Below, piece after piece: positions 1 through 5,568 of a stretch of 8,179 nucleotides of DNA. Source of the DNA: Bacteroidota bacterium. Lineage in GTDB: Bacteria > Bacteroidota > Bacteroidia > Chitinophagales > Chitinophagaceae. The notes below the pieces were generated by a model. The model searched no databases. It was given only the letters and a program-made list of their open reading frames with translations, and was not told where the DNA came from. The first letter of the stretch is position 1, and each line of letters begins with the position of its first letter. The position numbers were made by a program, and so were the translations under genes. The stretch lies in assembly GCA_023392575.1 (NCBI GenBank), contig JAEVYV010000058.1:1-8179 (forward strand). Direction: 5' to 3'.

Positions 1-455
1 GACAGATCTGGAGCGATCCGGATAACCACGATGACATCGTCGCTAGCCAGGAAATGCGGGTGGTGGTAAACAAACCCGTAAAACTGATCATCAACGCCAA
101 AGACGTGATTCACGACGTGGGACTGGCCCACTTCCGCATGAAGATGGATGCGGTGCCGGGCATGCCCACCACCATGTGGTTTACCCCCAAGTACACCACC
201 CGGGAAATGAAAGAGAAATACGGCGAGAACTTCAACTATGAAATCTCCTGCGACCAAATGTGTGGTAAAGGGCACTACAGCATGCGGGGTGTGATTGTGG
301 TGGAGAGCGAAGCCGAACACAAAATATGGCTGGCCAAGCAAACGCCGCAATACGTTCATGCCAACGGCGGTGGCAGCACACCGGCAGCCGCACCTGCAAA
401 AGCAGATTCGAGCACGGTAGCCGTGGGAACCGCTGCAATTGAAACAAGACATTAA
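1..455 (+). CDS. coxB: Cytochrome c oxidase subunit II, C-terminal CuA domain (5' partial)
   Basis: This is the C-terminal part of subunit II. It holds the dinuclear CuA centre that takes electrons from cytochrome c (or from a complex III equivalent) on the periplasmic side and passes them to heme a. The frame is open from the window edge (first full codon at 3), so the N-terminal membrane hairpin lies upstream. The ATG at 54 is internal and is not a start. CuA ligands are visible: His at 111-113 in DVIHDVG, then C-D-Q-M-C-G-K-G-H-Y-S-M at 249-284 (two Cys, His, Met). The position usually occupied by Glu is Gln. The tail after PQYV is about 35 residues of Gly/Ala/Ser/Thr-rich sequence with no CxxCH motif, so there is no fused cytochrome c domain. 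The stop TAA is at 453-455, 23 bases before ctaD. Identification is very secure. Confidence 0.97.
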   Translation, partial: QIWSDPDNHDDIVASQEMRVVVNKPVKLIINAKDVIHDVGLAHFRMKMDAVPGMPTTMWFTPKYTTREMKEKYGENFNYEISCDQMCGKGHYSMRGVIVVESEAEHKIWLAKQTPQYVHANGGGSTPAAAPAKADSSTVAVGTAAIETRH

Positions 456-478
456 TCCAAGGGATAAAAAATATTGAT

Positions 479-2296
479 ATGAACAACGACCAGACAATAC
501 ATGTACACGAAGGAGCGGTGGGAACGCATGAGGTACATCATGACGGGAACGGGCACCACCACCATAAGCAAAGCTTTATATCCAAGTATATTTTTAGTCA
601 GGACCACAAAACCATTGCCAAGCAGTTTTTGATAACTGGTATTCTCTGGGCAATTGTGGGGGCTTTGTTTTCGGTTCTTTTCCGTTTGCAGATTGGTTAT
701 CCCGACCAAAGTTTTCCTTTTCTGGAAACCATGTTGGGGAAATGGGGTAAGGGCGGAAAAATTGACCCCGAGTTCTATTATGCAGCGGTTACTATGCACG
801 GAACCATCATGGTGTTCTTTGTGTTGACCGCCGGTTTGAGCGGCACCTTTGCCAACCTGCTTATTCCTTTGCAGATTGGTGCCCGTGATATGGCGTCGCC
901 ATTCCTGAACATGCTTTCGTACTGGTTTTTCTTTATTGCCAGCGTCATCATGGCGGCTTCTTTGTTCCTGGAAACCGGAGCCCACAGCGGCGGCTGGACA
1001 ACCTATCCTCCGTTGAGTGCCCTGCACCAGGCGTCTTCGGGTTCGCAAAAGGGCGTGGATTTCTGGCTGGTCAGTATGGCCCTGTTCATTATCTCACAGT
1101 TAATGGGTGGTTTGAACTATGTTTCCACCATTTTAAACATGCGTACCAAGGGCATGAGCATGACCCGGATGCCGTTAACGGTTTGGGCCTTGTTCTTTAC
1201 CGCCGTGCTGGGAATCTTATCCTTCCCTGTACTGTTGTCTGCGGCCATTCTGTTGTTGTTCGATAGAAACATCGGTACCAGCTTCTACCTGAGCGATATT
1301 TACGTAGCCGGTCAAATTTTGCCAAACGAAGGCGGTAGCCCCATTTTGTACCAGCACTTGTTCTGGTTCCTGGGTCACCCCGAAGTATACATTGTAATTC
1401 TGCCTACGATGGGTATGGCTTCCGAGATCTTGAGTGTGAATGCACGCAAACCCATCTTTGGTTATATGGCCATGGTTGGTTCCCTGTTTGCCATTTGTAT
1501 CCTGGCCCTGTTGGTTTGGGCGCACCACATGTTTGTGAGCGGTATGAACCCCTTCCTGGGTAGTGTGTTTGTGTTGCTGACCCTGCTGATTGCCATTCCT
1601 TCGGCCATCAAAGTGTTTAACTGGATCACCACCATCTGGCGGGGTAATATTCGCTTTACGCCGGGCATGCTGTTTTCGATTGGTTTTGTAAGCTTGTTCA
1701 TCTCCGGTGGTTTAACGGGTATTTGGCTGGGTAACGCTACCATTGACATTCACGTACACGATACGTATTTCATTATTGCCCACTTCCACCTGGTAATGGG
1801 GGTGTCGGCCTTCTTTGGAATGTTTGCCGGAATCTACCACTGGTTCCCCAAAATGTTTGGCCGGTACATGAACAATACCCTTGCGTATATTCATTTTTGG
1901 GTGACGCTGATTGGTGCCTACCTGATTTTCTGGCCGATGCACTATATGGGTCTGGCAGGTGTGCCCCGTCGTTATCTCGATTTCAACCTGTGGAGTTCTT
2001 TCAACCAGTTTGACAGCCTGAACAAGATGATTTCCATTGTGACCATCATTGTATTTGCGGTCAACCTCTTGTTTGTCTTTAATTTCTTCTACTCTATTTG
2101 GAAAGGAAGAAAAGTAAGAACCCTCAACCCCTGGGATGCCACCACCCTGGAGTGGACAACGCCCATCAATCCGGGCCACGGCAACTGGGAAGGCGAAATT
2201 CCGGAAGTACACCGTTGGGCTTATGATTATGGTAAGGACGGAAGGGATTTCATTCCGCAAACAGAGCCGGTAAAACCGGGTGAAACAGGACATTAA
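479..2296 (+). CDS. ctaD: Cytochrome c oxidase subunit I (aa3-type, A family)
   Basis: This is the catalytic subunit, 605 aa with about 12 membrane helices. It reduces O2 to water and pumps protons. Ligands are all present: His107 (TMHGT) and His437 for low-spin heme a; His300, His349 and His350 for CuB; His435 for heme a3. GHPEVY supplies the D-channel Glu302 and the cross-linking Tyr304. N126, D137 and N144 match the Asn/Asp/Asn entry of the D-channel with conserved spacing, and K324 in ARKPIFGYM fits the K-channel Lys. This places it in the A1 group. VHDTY (426-430) carries the Mg-site His/Asp. The first 30 residues are His-rich (His at 8, 10, 17, 20, 21, 26-29) and precede the membrane domain, on the cytoplasmic side. 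The ATG at 479 is chosen because it follows the coxB stop closely. AGGGA lies 14 bases upstream, too far for a normal Shine-Dalgarno sequence. Confidence 0.98.
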   Translation: MNNDQTIHVHEGAVGTHEVHHDGNGHHHHKQSFISKYIFSQDHKTIAKQFLITGILWAIVGALFSVLFRLQIGYPDQSFPFLETMLGKWGKGGKIDPEFYYAAVTMHGTIMVFFVLTAGLSGTFANLLIPLQIGARDMASPFLNMLSYWFFFIASVIMAASLFLETGAHSGGWTTYPPLSALHQASSGSQKGVDFWLVSMALFIISQLMGGLNYVSTILNMRTKGMSMTRMPLTVWALFFTAVLGILSFPVLLSAAILLLFDRNIGTSFYLSDIYVAGQILPNEGGSPILYQHLFWFLGHPEVYIVILPTMGMASEILSVNARKPIFGYMAMVGSLFAICILALLVWAHHMFVSGMNPFLGSVFVLLTLLIAIPSAIKVFNWITTIWRGNIRFTPGMLFSIGFVSLFISGGLTGIWLGNATIDIHVHDTYFIIAHFHLVMGVSAFFGMFAGIYHWFPKMFGRYMNNTLAYIHFWVTLIGAYLIFWPMHYMGLAGVPRRYLDFNLWSSFNQFDSLNKMISIVTIIVFAVNLLFVFNFFYSIWKGRKVRTLNPWDATTLEWTTPINPGHGNWEGEIPEVHRWAYDYGKDGRDFIPQTEPVKPGETGH

Positions 2297-2315
2297 TTAG
2301 TTTTTTGAAATAAAG

Positions 2316-2329
2316 GTGTTTGCAAACAC
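2316..2329. repeat. Perfect 14-bp palindrome between ctaD and cyoE
   Basis: GTGTTTGCAAACAC reads the same on both strands and sits in the 51-base ctaD-cyoE gap, ending 18 bases before the cyoE start. As DNA it could be a dimeric regulator site. As RNA it could form only a 5-bp stem with a TGCA loop. No T-tract follows, so it is not an intrinsic terminator. The 10-bp core GTTTGCAAAC recurs exactly at 3797-3806, inside the next gene but one. Function is unknown. Confidence 0.45.
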
Positions 2330-2347
2330 GGTAAACAATGCAGGGAA

Positions 2348-3283
2348 ATGAGTCATTCGGAGCAGTTGGCAAACCACGGAAAAAGCAGTAAGCTGAAAGA
2401 TTATTTACAGCTTACCAAGCCATCGTTGAACATCATGGTTGTTTTTTCCAGCGTGGTTAGCTACCTGATGGCGCCCAAAGTGGTGGAGTACGACTGGCTC
2501 ATGATCATGCTGTTGTTTATCGGCGGGTTTTTGGTCACCGGAAGTGCCAATGCCATCAACCAGGCGGTTGAAAAAAATACCGATGCGGTTATGAAACGTA
2601 CCGCAAAGCGACCCGTAGCCTCCGGCCGGATGACGGCTTCCGAGGCCTGGACTTTTGCGGTGCTTACCGGGGTCATCGGGTGTTTTATTTTGGGTTATTT
2701 TTTCAACCCCCTCAGCGCTGGCCTGGCGGCATTTAGCTTGTTTTTATATGCGTTTGTTTACACGCCCTTAAAAAAAGTAAATGCCATTGCGGTGCTCGTG
2801 GGAGCTTTTCCCGGCGCCCTGCCCTGCCTAATTGGATGGGCCGCAGGAAACGACGCGATTTTTGAACACGGTCATGGCTGGAAGGATTACGGAGGCTGGG
2901 TTTTGTTTGCCATCCAGTTTTTGTGGCAGTTCCCGCATTTTTGGGCAATAGCCTGGATTGCGCACAAGGATTACTCCACGGCAGGATTTAAGCTGTTGCC
3001 GGCCGAAAAAGGACCCACCAAGTTCACGGCTTTGCAAACTATTGTTTATGCTTTGTTGCTGGTACCGGTTTGTATTTTACCCTACATCATCAACCTGACC
3101 GGCTATCAGAGCGTAAAAGATATGATATGCCTTGTTCTGGTCATCCTGTCCAATGTTTTTTTGGTGGGGCAATGCATCAGATTATACAGGGAAATGGATG
3201 TGAAAGCTGCACGAAGAGTGATGTTCAGCAGCTATATATATTTACCGATTGTTTTGCTGGCGTTGCTGGCCGGCAAAGCATAA
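2348..3283 (+). CDS. cyoE: Protoheme IX farnesyltransferase (heme O synthase)
   Basis: This UbiA-superfamily membrane prenyltransferase (311 aa, usual length about 300) transfers a farnesyl group from farnesyl diphosphate to the heme b vinyl group. The product, heme O, is the precursor of the heme A used by CtaD. The first Mg/diphosphate motif is N71-x3-E75-x3-D79 followed by MKRT (82-85) and RP (88-89), a CyoE/CtaB variant with Glu in the middle position. YTPLKK (138-143), GAFPGALP (152-159) and QFPHFWAIAW (194-203) followed by KDY and AGFKLLP are the other family signatures. Around eight or nine hydrophobic segments are expected. The ATG at 2348 is preceded directly by AGGGAA, which is too close to act as a standard ribosome site. 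The alternative symbol is ctaB. Heme A synthase (ctaA) is not in the window. Confidence 0.96.
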   Translation: MSHSEQLANHGKSSKLKDYLQLTKPSLNIMVVFSSVVSYLMAPKVVEYDWLMIMLLFIGGFLVTGSANAINQAVEKNTDAVMKRTAKRPVASGRMTASEAWTFAVLTGVIGCFILGYFFNPLSAGLAAFSLFLYAFVYTPLKKVNAIAVLVGAFPGALPCLIGWAAGNDAIFEHGHGWKDYGGWVLFAIQFLWQFPHFWAIAWIAHKDYSTAGFKLLPAEKGPTKFTALQTIVYALLLVPVCILPYIINLTGYQSVKDMICLVLVILSNVFLVGQCIRLYREMDVKAARRVMFSSYIYLPIVLLALLAGKA

Positions 3284-3306
3284 GGGCGGAGGCAGGGAAT
3301 TAAACA

Positions 3307-3351
3307 GATTGCACAGGCCCTAAATCCGCAAGCAAAAAAACCTGTGCGATC
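3307..3351 (+). promoter_or_regulatory. Inverted repeat/hairpin just before the first coxIII start
   Basis: GATTGCACAGG (3307-3317) and CCTGTGCGATC (3341-3351) pair over 11 bp with one G-U wobble and enclose a 23-base loop ending in seven A. The right arm ends 7 bases before the ATG at 3359, so folding would place structure over the ribosome landing zone of the first subunit III gene. The loop's A-run is on the wrong side for a + strand intrinsic terminator. The stem is seen in the sequence; translational control or mRNA processing is inference. Confidence 0.45.
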
Positions 3352-3358
3352 CGGGATT

Positions 3359-3925
3359 ATGGATATAGTGAGCACACAACAACAAAATAAAGTACATCCG
3401 CACAAGTTTTCCATGTGGGTAGCCATCGTCAGCATCATTATGATGTTTGCCGGGTTAACCAGTGCCTATATAGTAAAAAGCGGGCAGGCCAATTGGCATG
3501 AGGTAAAAATGCCAACCAGCTTTTGGTATTCTACCGTGGCTATTTTATTGAGCAGTGTAAGCATCCAGGCGGCTTTGCGGGCCATCAAGCAAAAAGCCAT
3601 GAGCCAGTACCGCTCCCTGCTTTTGCTGACACTGGTTTTGGGAATTGCCTTTGTAACCCTGCAGTGGATCGGGTTTCAGTGGCTCTGGCAACATGGCGTA
3701 AAGTTTGAGGGTGCCGGCGAAGGCCAGTTTTTGTACATTATTTTTGGCTTGCATGCCCTGCACGTTTCGGGCGGTATTATTGCATTGATTGTTAACGTTT
3801 GCAAACAGTATTTCGGAAAAACAAGAAGCTATAATACCACCGGCGCAGAAGTCCTGGCCCTCTACTGGCATTTTGTAGATGTGTTGTGGATCTACTTATT
3901 GGTCTTTTTTGTTTGGATTGGATAA
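3359..3925 (+). CDS. Cytochrome c oxidase subunit III family protein, short form
   Basis: This 188-aa protein has five predicted membrane helices (about 18-39, 57-75, 86-107, 125-148, 162-187). The COX3 signature is clear in GLHALHVSGG (130-139) and LYWHFVDVLWIY (168-179). It is a core-type subunit III lacking helices I-II, as in many bacterial forms. By eye, the acidic residue of mitochondrial helix III (bovine Glu90) aligns with Thr, and the Q-x-x-E-W motif seen in the next gene is replaced by FQWLWQHG. I chose ATG 3359. An in-frame GTG at 3344 would add five residues (MRSGI) but lies inside the 3307-3351 stem and gives no better similarity. Subunit III stabilises subunit I and supports proton uptake in the family. 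It lies 75 bases after cyoE. Confidence is high for family, moderate for start. Confidence 0.92.
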   Translation: MDIVSTQQQNKVHPHKFSMWVAIVSIIMMFAGLTSAYIVKSGQANWHEVKMPTSFWYSTVAILLSSVSIQAALRAIKQKAMSQYRSLLLLTLVLGIAFVTLQWIGFQWLWQHGVKFEGAGEGQFLYIIFGLHALHVSGGIIALIVNVCKQYFGKTRSYNTTGAEVLALYWHFVDVLWIYLLVFFVWIG

Positions 3926-3931
3926 AATACT

Positions 3932-3992
3932 TTGTGGCTTGCCTTTATGGCCGCTTGCTTTGCTAAAGCAGGGAACCTAAGGGAAACCACAA
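3932..3992 (+). other. Foldable intergenic element between the two coxIII genes
   Basis: Outer arms TTGTGG (3932-3937) and CCACAA (3987-3992) enclose CCTTT/AAGGG (3942-3946 with 3979-3983, one G-U) and a hairpin TGCTTT-gct-AAAGCA (3956-3970). These pairings are compatible with one elongated RNA fold that starts right after the stop codon. No T-run follows. It may be a processing or stability element in the operon mRNA. No known RNA family is recognised. Confidence 0.3.
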
Positions 3993-4019
3993 TCTGAAAC
4001 GAGTTAAAAACAAGTGAGG

Positions 4020-4045
4020 GTTTGCAGCCCGGAAGGGTTGCAAAC
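4020..4045 (+). promoter_or_regulatory. 11-bp hairpin with GNRA (GGAA) loop before the second coxIII
   Basis: GTTTGCAGCCC (4020-4030) pairs with GGGTTGCAAAC (4035-4045) through all 11 positions (one G-U wobble) around a GGAA tetraloop, which belongs to the stable GNRA class. It ends 27 bases before the ATG at 4073. No T-tract follows, so it is not an intrinsic terminator. A role as mRNA stabiliser, RNase barrier or translation modulator for the downstream gene is inference. Confidence 0.55.
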
Positions 4046-4048
4046 GGC

Positions 4049-4069
4049 AAACTAAAAACTAGAAACTAG
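4049..4069 (+). repeat. Three tandem AAACTAR heptamers in the coxIII leader
   Basis: AAACTAA, AAACTAG and AAACTAG follow one another with a period of exactly 7 bases and end 3 bases before the ATG at 4073. The leader has no Shine-Dalgarno sequence. A-rich leaders are known to favour initiation in Bacteroidota, so this may be a translation enhancer or a slippage-made repeat. Confidence 0.5.
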
Positions 4070-4072
4070 AAT

Positions 4073-4945
4073 ATGGCAACAACTGCTGTAGCAACAAAAA
4101 CAAATTGGTGGAATGGAGGAAGAAGCCCATTCAACGTTGAGTACGGAAAACTCATGATGTGGTACTTCCTGGTAAGTGATGCCTTTACCTTCGGAGGTTT
4201 CCTGATTTCTTATGGAACCATCCGGTTCTCACACAACTTCTGGCCCGATCCCAACGTCGTGTTCAATGCCTTTCCCGGAGCCGGACACGCCAACCTGCCG
4301 CTGACCTTTGTGAGCTTGATGACCTTTATTTTGATCATGAGCTCGGTGACCATGGTACTGGCTGTTCATGCCGGGCATCACAATAATAAAAAAGGAGTGG
4401 TAAAATGGCTGCTCTGGACCATTGCCGGCGGTATTGCCTTTTTGTTGTGCCAGGCCTGGGAGTGGAATCACCTGATTAATGGGGAGCATGCCGTACTGGT
4501 TGGTAACCATTTGGATGTCATCGGACAAACAACCAGGGTCAACCCCTGGGGACGGCTGATCGAGCCCAGTGTGGCTACCGCTGCACTGCAGAACACCCCA
4601 CATGAAGGCCTGGTGAAGCTGGCGGCCCTTAGTCACCACGACATCAGCCACCAGCAACTGGCGGCCATGTCGGCCGAACAATTGCGGGGTATGGTGAACG
4701 TAGCCGAACTGCATGTAAGAGAAACCGGCCCGGTAGCTTTCGGCGGCTTTTTCTACGGCATTACCGGTTTCCATGGTTTCCACGTGTTTTCCGGTGTTGT
4801 CATCAACATCATCATGTTGATCATGACCCAGAAAAATGTATTTGCCAAAAGAGGACACTACTTGATGGTAGAAAAGGCTGGTTTGTACTGGCACTTTGTG
4901 GACCTGGTTTGGGTATTTGTATTCCTTTGCTTTTATCTGATTTAA
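4073..4945 (+). CDS. ctaE: Cytochrome c oxidase subunit III, long form with soluble insertion
   Basis: This is a 290-aa subunit III. Helices are at about 27-50, 76-98, 112-131, 222-252 and 266-290. Family signatures are Q127-x-x-E130-W131, GFHGFHVFSG (232-241) and LYWHFVDLVWVFVF (271-284). Between helices 3 and 4 there is a hydrophilic stretch of about 85 residues (roughly 135-220), rich in His (for example SHHDISHQQ at 187-195). The standard protein has a much shorter loop here. As in the shorter paralogue upstream, the bovine Glu90 position appears to be Thr by eye. The gene follows the short form after a 147-base structured gap and precedes coxIV by 26 bases. Together the two proteins probably serve one oxidase. 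Family assignment is secure; the symbol is by analogy, and coxC is an equivalent name. Confidence 0.95.
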   Translation: MATTAVATKTNWWNGGRSPFNVEYGKLMMWYFLVSDAFTFGGFLISYGTIRFSHNFWPDPNVVFNAFPGAGHANLPLTFVSLMTFILIMSSVTMVLAVHAGHHNNKKGVVKWLLWTIAGGIAFLLCQAWEWNHLINGEHAVLVGNHLDVIGQTTRVNPWGRLIEPSVATAALQNTPHEGLVKLAALSHHDISHQQLAAMSAEQLRGMVNVAELHVRETGPVAFGGFFYGITGFHGFHVFSGVVINIIMLIMTQKNVFAKRGHYLMVEKAGLYWHFVDLVWVFVFLCFYLI

Positions 4946-4971
4946 TTCATTCAATTAACTTATTACAATAA

Positions 4972-5403
4972 ATGGAACACAACGCACAATCAACGGAAAT
5001 TACGTATCACCACGAACCGTCGGACAACACAAAACGCATCTGGAGAACTTTTTGGATCCTGCTCATTCTAACGATTCTTGAGCTGGCGATGGGTTTTGCC
5101 ATGTTCGCCATCAGCATGCCGCCCTGGATGCATCTTTTCCTGAAAGGATGGATCTGCATCCTCACGCTGGCCAAGGCATTTTATATTGTCAGTATATTCA
5201 TGCACCTGGGCGATGAGATCCGGAACATGATCATGACCATCATTGTGCCGCTGATGCTTTTCATTTGGTTCATTAGCGCCTTTTTGTGGGATGGAAATTC
5301 GTACAGGACCATGCGCAACCGCTACGAAAGGCATAACCTGGAGCAAACCATGCCCAGACCAATGAAGCAAGGCGATACGACCACCCACGGGTTCGGGGGT
5401 TAA
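4972..5403 (+). CDS. Cytochrome c oxidase subunit IV family protein (CyoD/COX4_pro-like)
   Basis: This small 143-aa accessory subunit has three membrane helices at about 26-47, 52-77 and 86-106. The middle region AKAFYIVSIFMHLGDE (67-82) is typical of the bacterial subunit IV family, whose members support assembly or stability of heme-copper oxidases. The C-terminal tail after SAFLWDGNSY is about 33 residues, charged, with RNRYERH, and carries no cofactor motif. The start at 4972 follows an AT-rich 26-base spacer without a Shine-Dalgarno sequence. It is the last gene before a strong terminator, so it ends the oxidase transcription unit. The symbols ctaF or coxD are sometimes used, but sequence alone does not fix a name. 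Confidence 0.9.
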   Translation: MEHNAQSTEITYHHEPSDNTKRIWRTFWILLILTILELAMGFAMFAISMPPWMHLFLKGWICILTLAKAFYIVSIFMHLGDEIRNMIMTIIVPLMLFIWFISAFLWDGNSYRTMRNRYERHNLEQTMPRPMKQGDTTTHGFGG

Positions 5404-5426
5404 CATCCTGTTATAATCAAATTGTG

Positions 5427-5468
5427 TAACCATCGCCAGCATAAATTTGCGGCGATGGTTATTTTTTT
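5427..5468 (+). terminator. Rho-independent terminator after the oxidase operon
   Basis: TAACCATCGCC (5427-5437) and GGCGATGGTTA (5451-5461) form a perfect 11-bp stem, followed directly by seven T (5462-5468). Two more G-C pairs (5439-5440 with 5449-5450) can form inside the 13-base loop. It starts 23 bases after the coxIV stop. It separates the coxB-coxIV unit from sco. Confidence 0.93.
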
Positions 5469-5474
5469 ACCACC

Positions 5475-5540
5475 GTTTTCGCGGATTGGTTTAAGGAAAC
5501 ACAGAAGCCTGAACCACGCCGTTTGCCCATCCGCGAAAGC
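5475..5540. repeat. Long inverted repeat upstream of sco
   Basis: TTTCGCGGAT (5477-5486) and ATCCGCGAAA (5529-5538) are perfect inverted copies. With wobbles and one mismatch the arms extend to 5475-5490 and 5525-5540 around a 34-base spacer. The right arm falls between the candidate -33 and -7 promoter elements, an operator-like position. ATTTTTAT follows, so a weak second terminator or attenuator is also possible, and it could be one copy of a dispersed genomic repeat. Confidence 0.45.
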
Positions 5541-5555
5541 ATTTTTATAAATCTG
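5522..5555 (+). promoter_or_regulatory. Candidate Bacteroidota-type promoter for sco
   Basis: TTTG (5522-5525), 22 bases of spacer, then TAAATCTG (5548-5555), one mismatch from TAnnTTTG. This fits the TTTG/N17-23/TAnnTTTG promoter of the phylum and lies between the terminator and the sco start. It implies a very short leader (start codon at 5569). A promoter is expected here because a strong terminator lies upstream. Confidence 0.35.
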
Positions 5556-5568
5556 TGAAACCGTCGAT

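Noticed and set aside
54..455. ATG 54 as the start of a complete small protein
   Set aside because: The frame is open upstream to the window edge and upstream residues fit CoxB, so this Met is internal.
452..1048. 198-codon minus-strand frame opposite coxB end and ctaD start
   Set aside because: Shadow of ctaD, whose heme ligand and D-channel residues are encoded on the + strand here.
1712..2293. 193-codon minus-strand frame opposite the 3' part of ctaD
   Set aside because: Overlaps the heme a3/heme a His region of ctaD. No independent signals of a gene.
442..2298. Similar 3' ends of coxB and ctaD (both GACATTAAT around the stop)
   Set aside because: Only about nine bases, encoding His then stop in both. 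Consistent with chance and not evidence of recombination.
3344..3358. GTG 3344 as the start of the short coxIII
   Set aside because: It lies in the right arm of the 3307-3351 stem and adds only MRSGI. The ATG at 3359 is the more usual start codon.
4229..4954. 241-codon open frame on the minus strand opposite the long coxIII
   Set aside because: The + strand encodes a clear subunit III with conserved motifs. The minus product has no recognisable domain and is compositionally a shadow of the coding strand.
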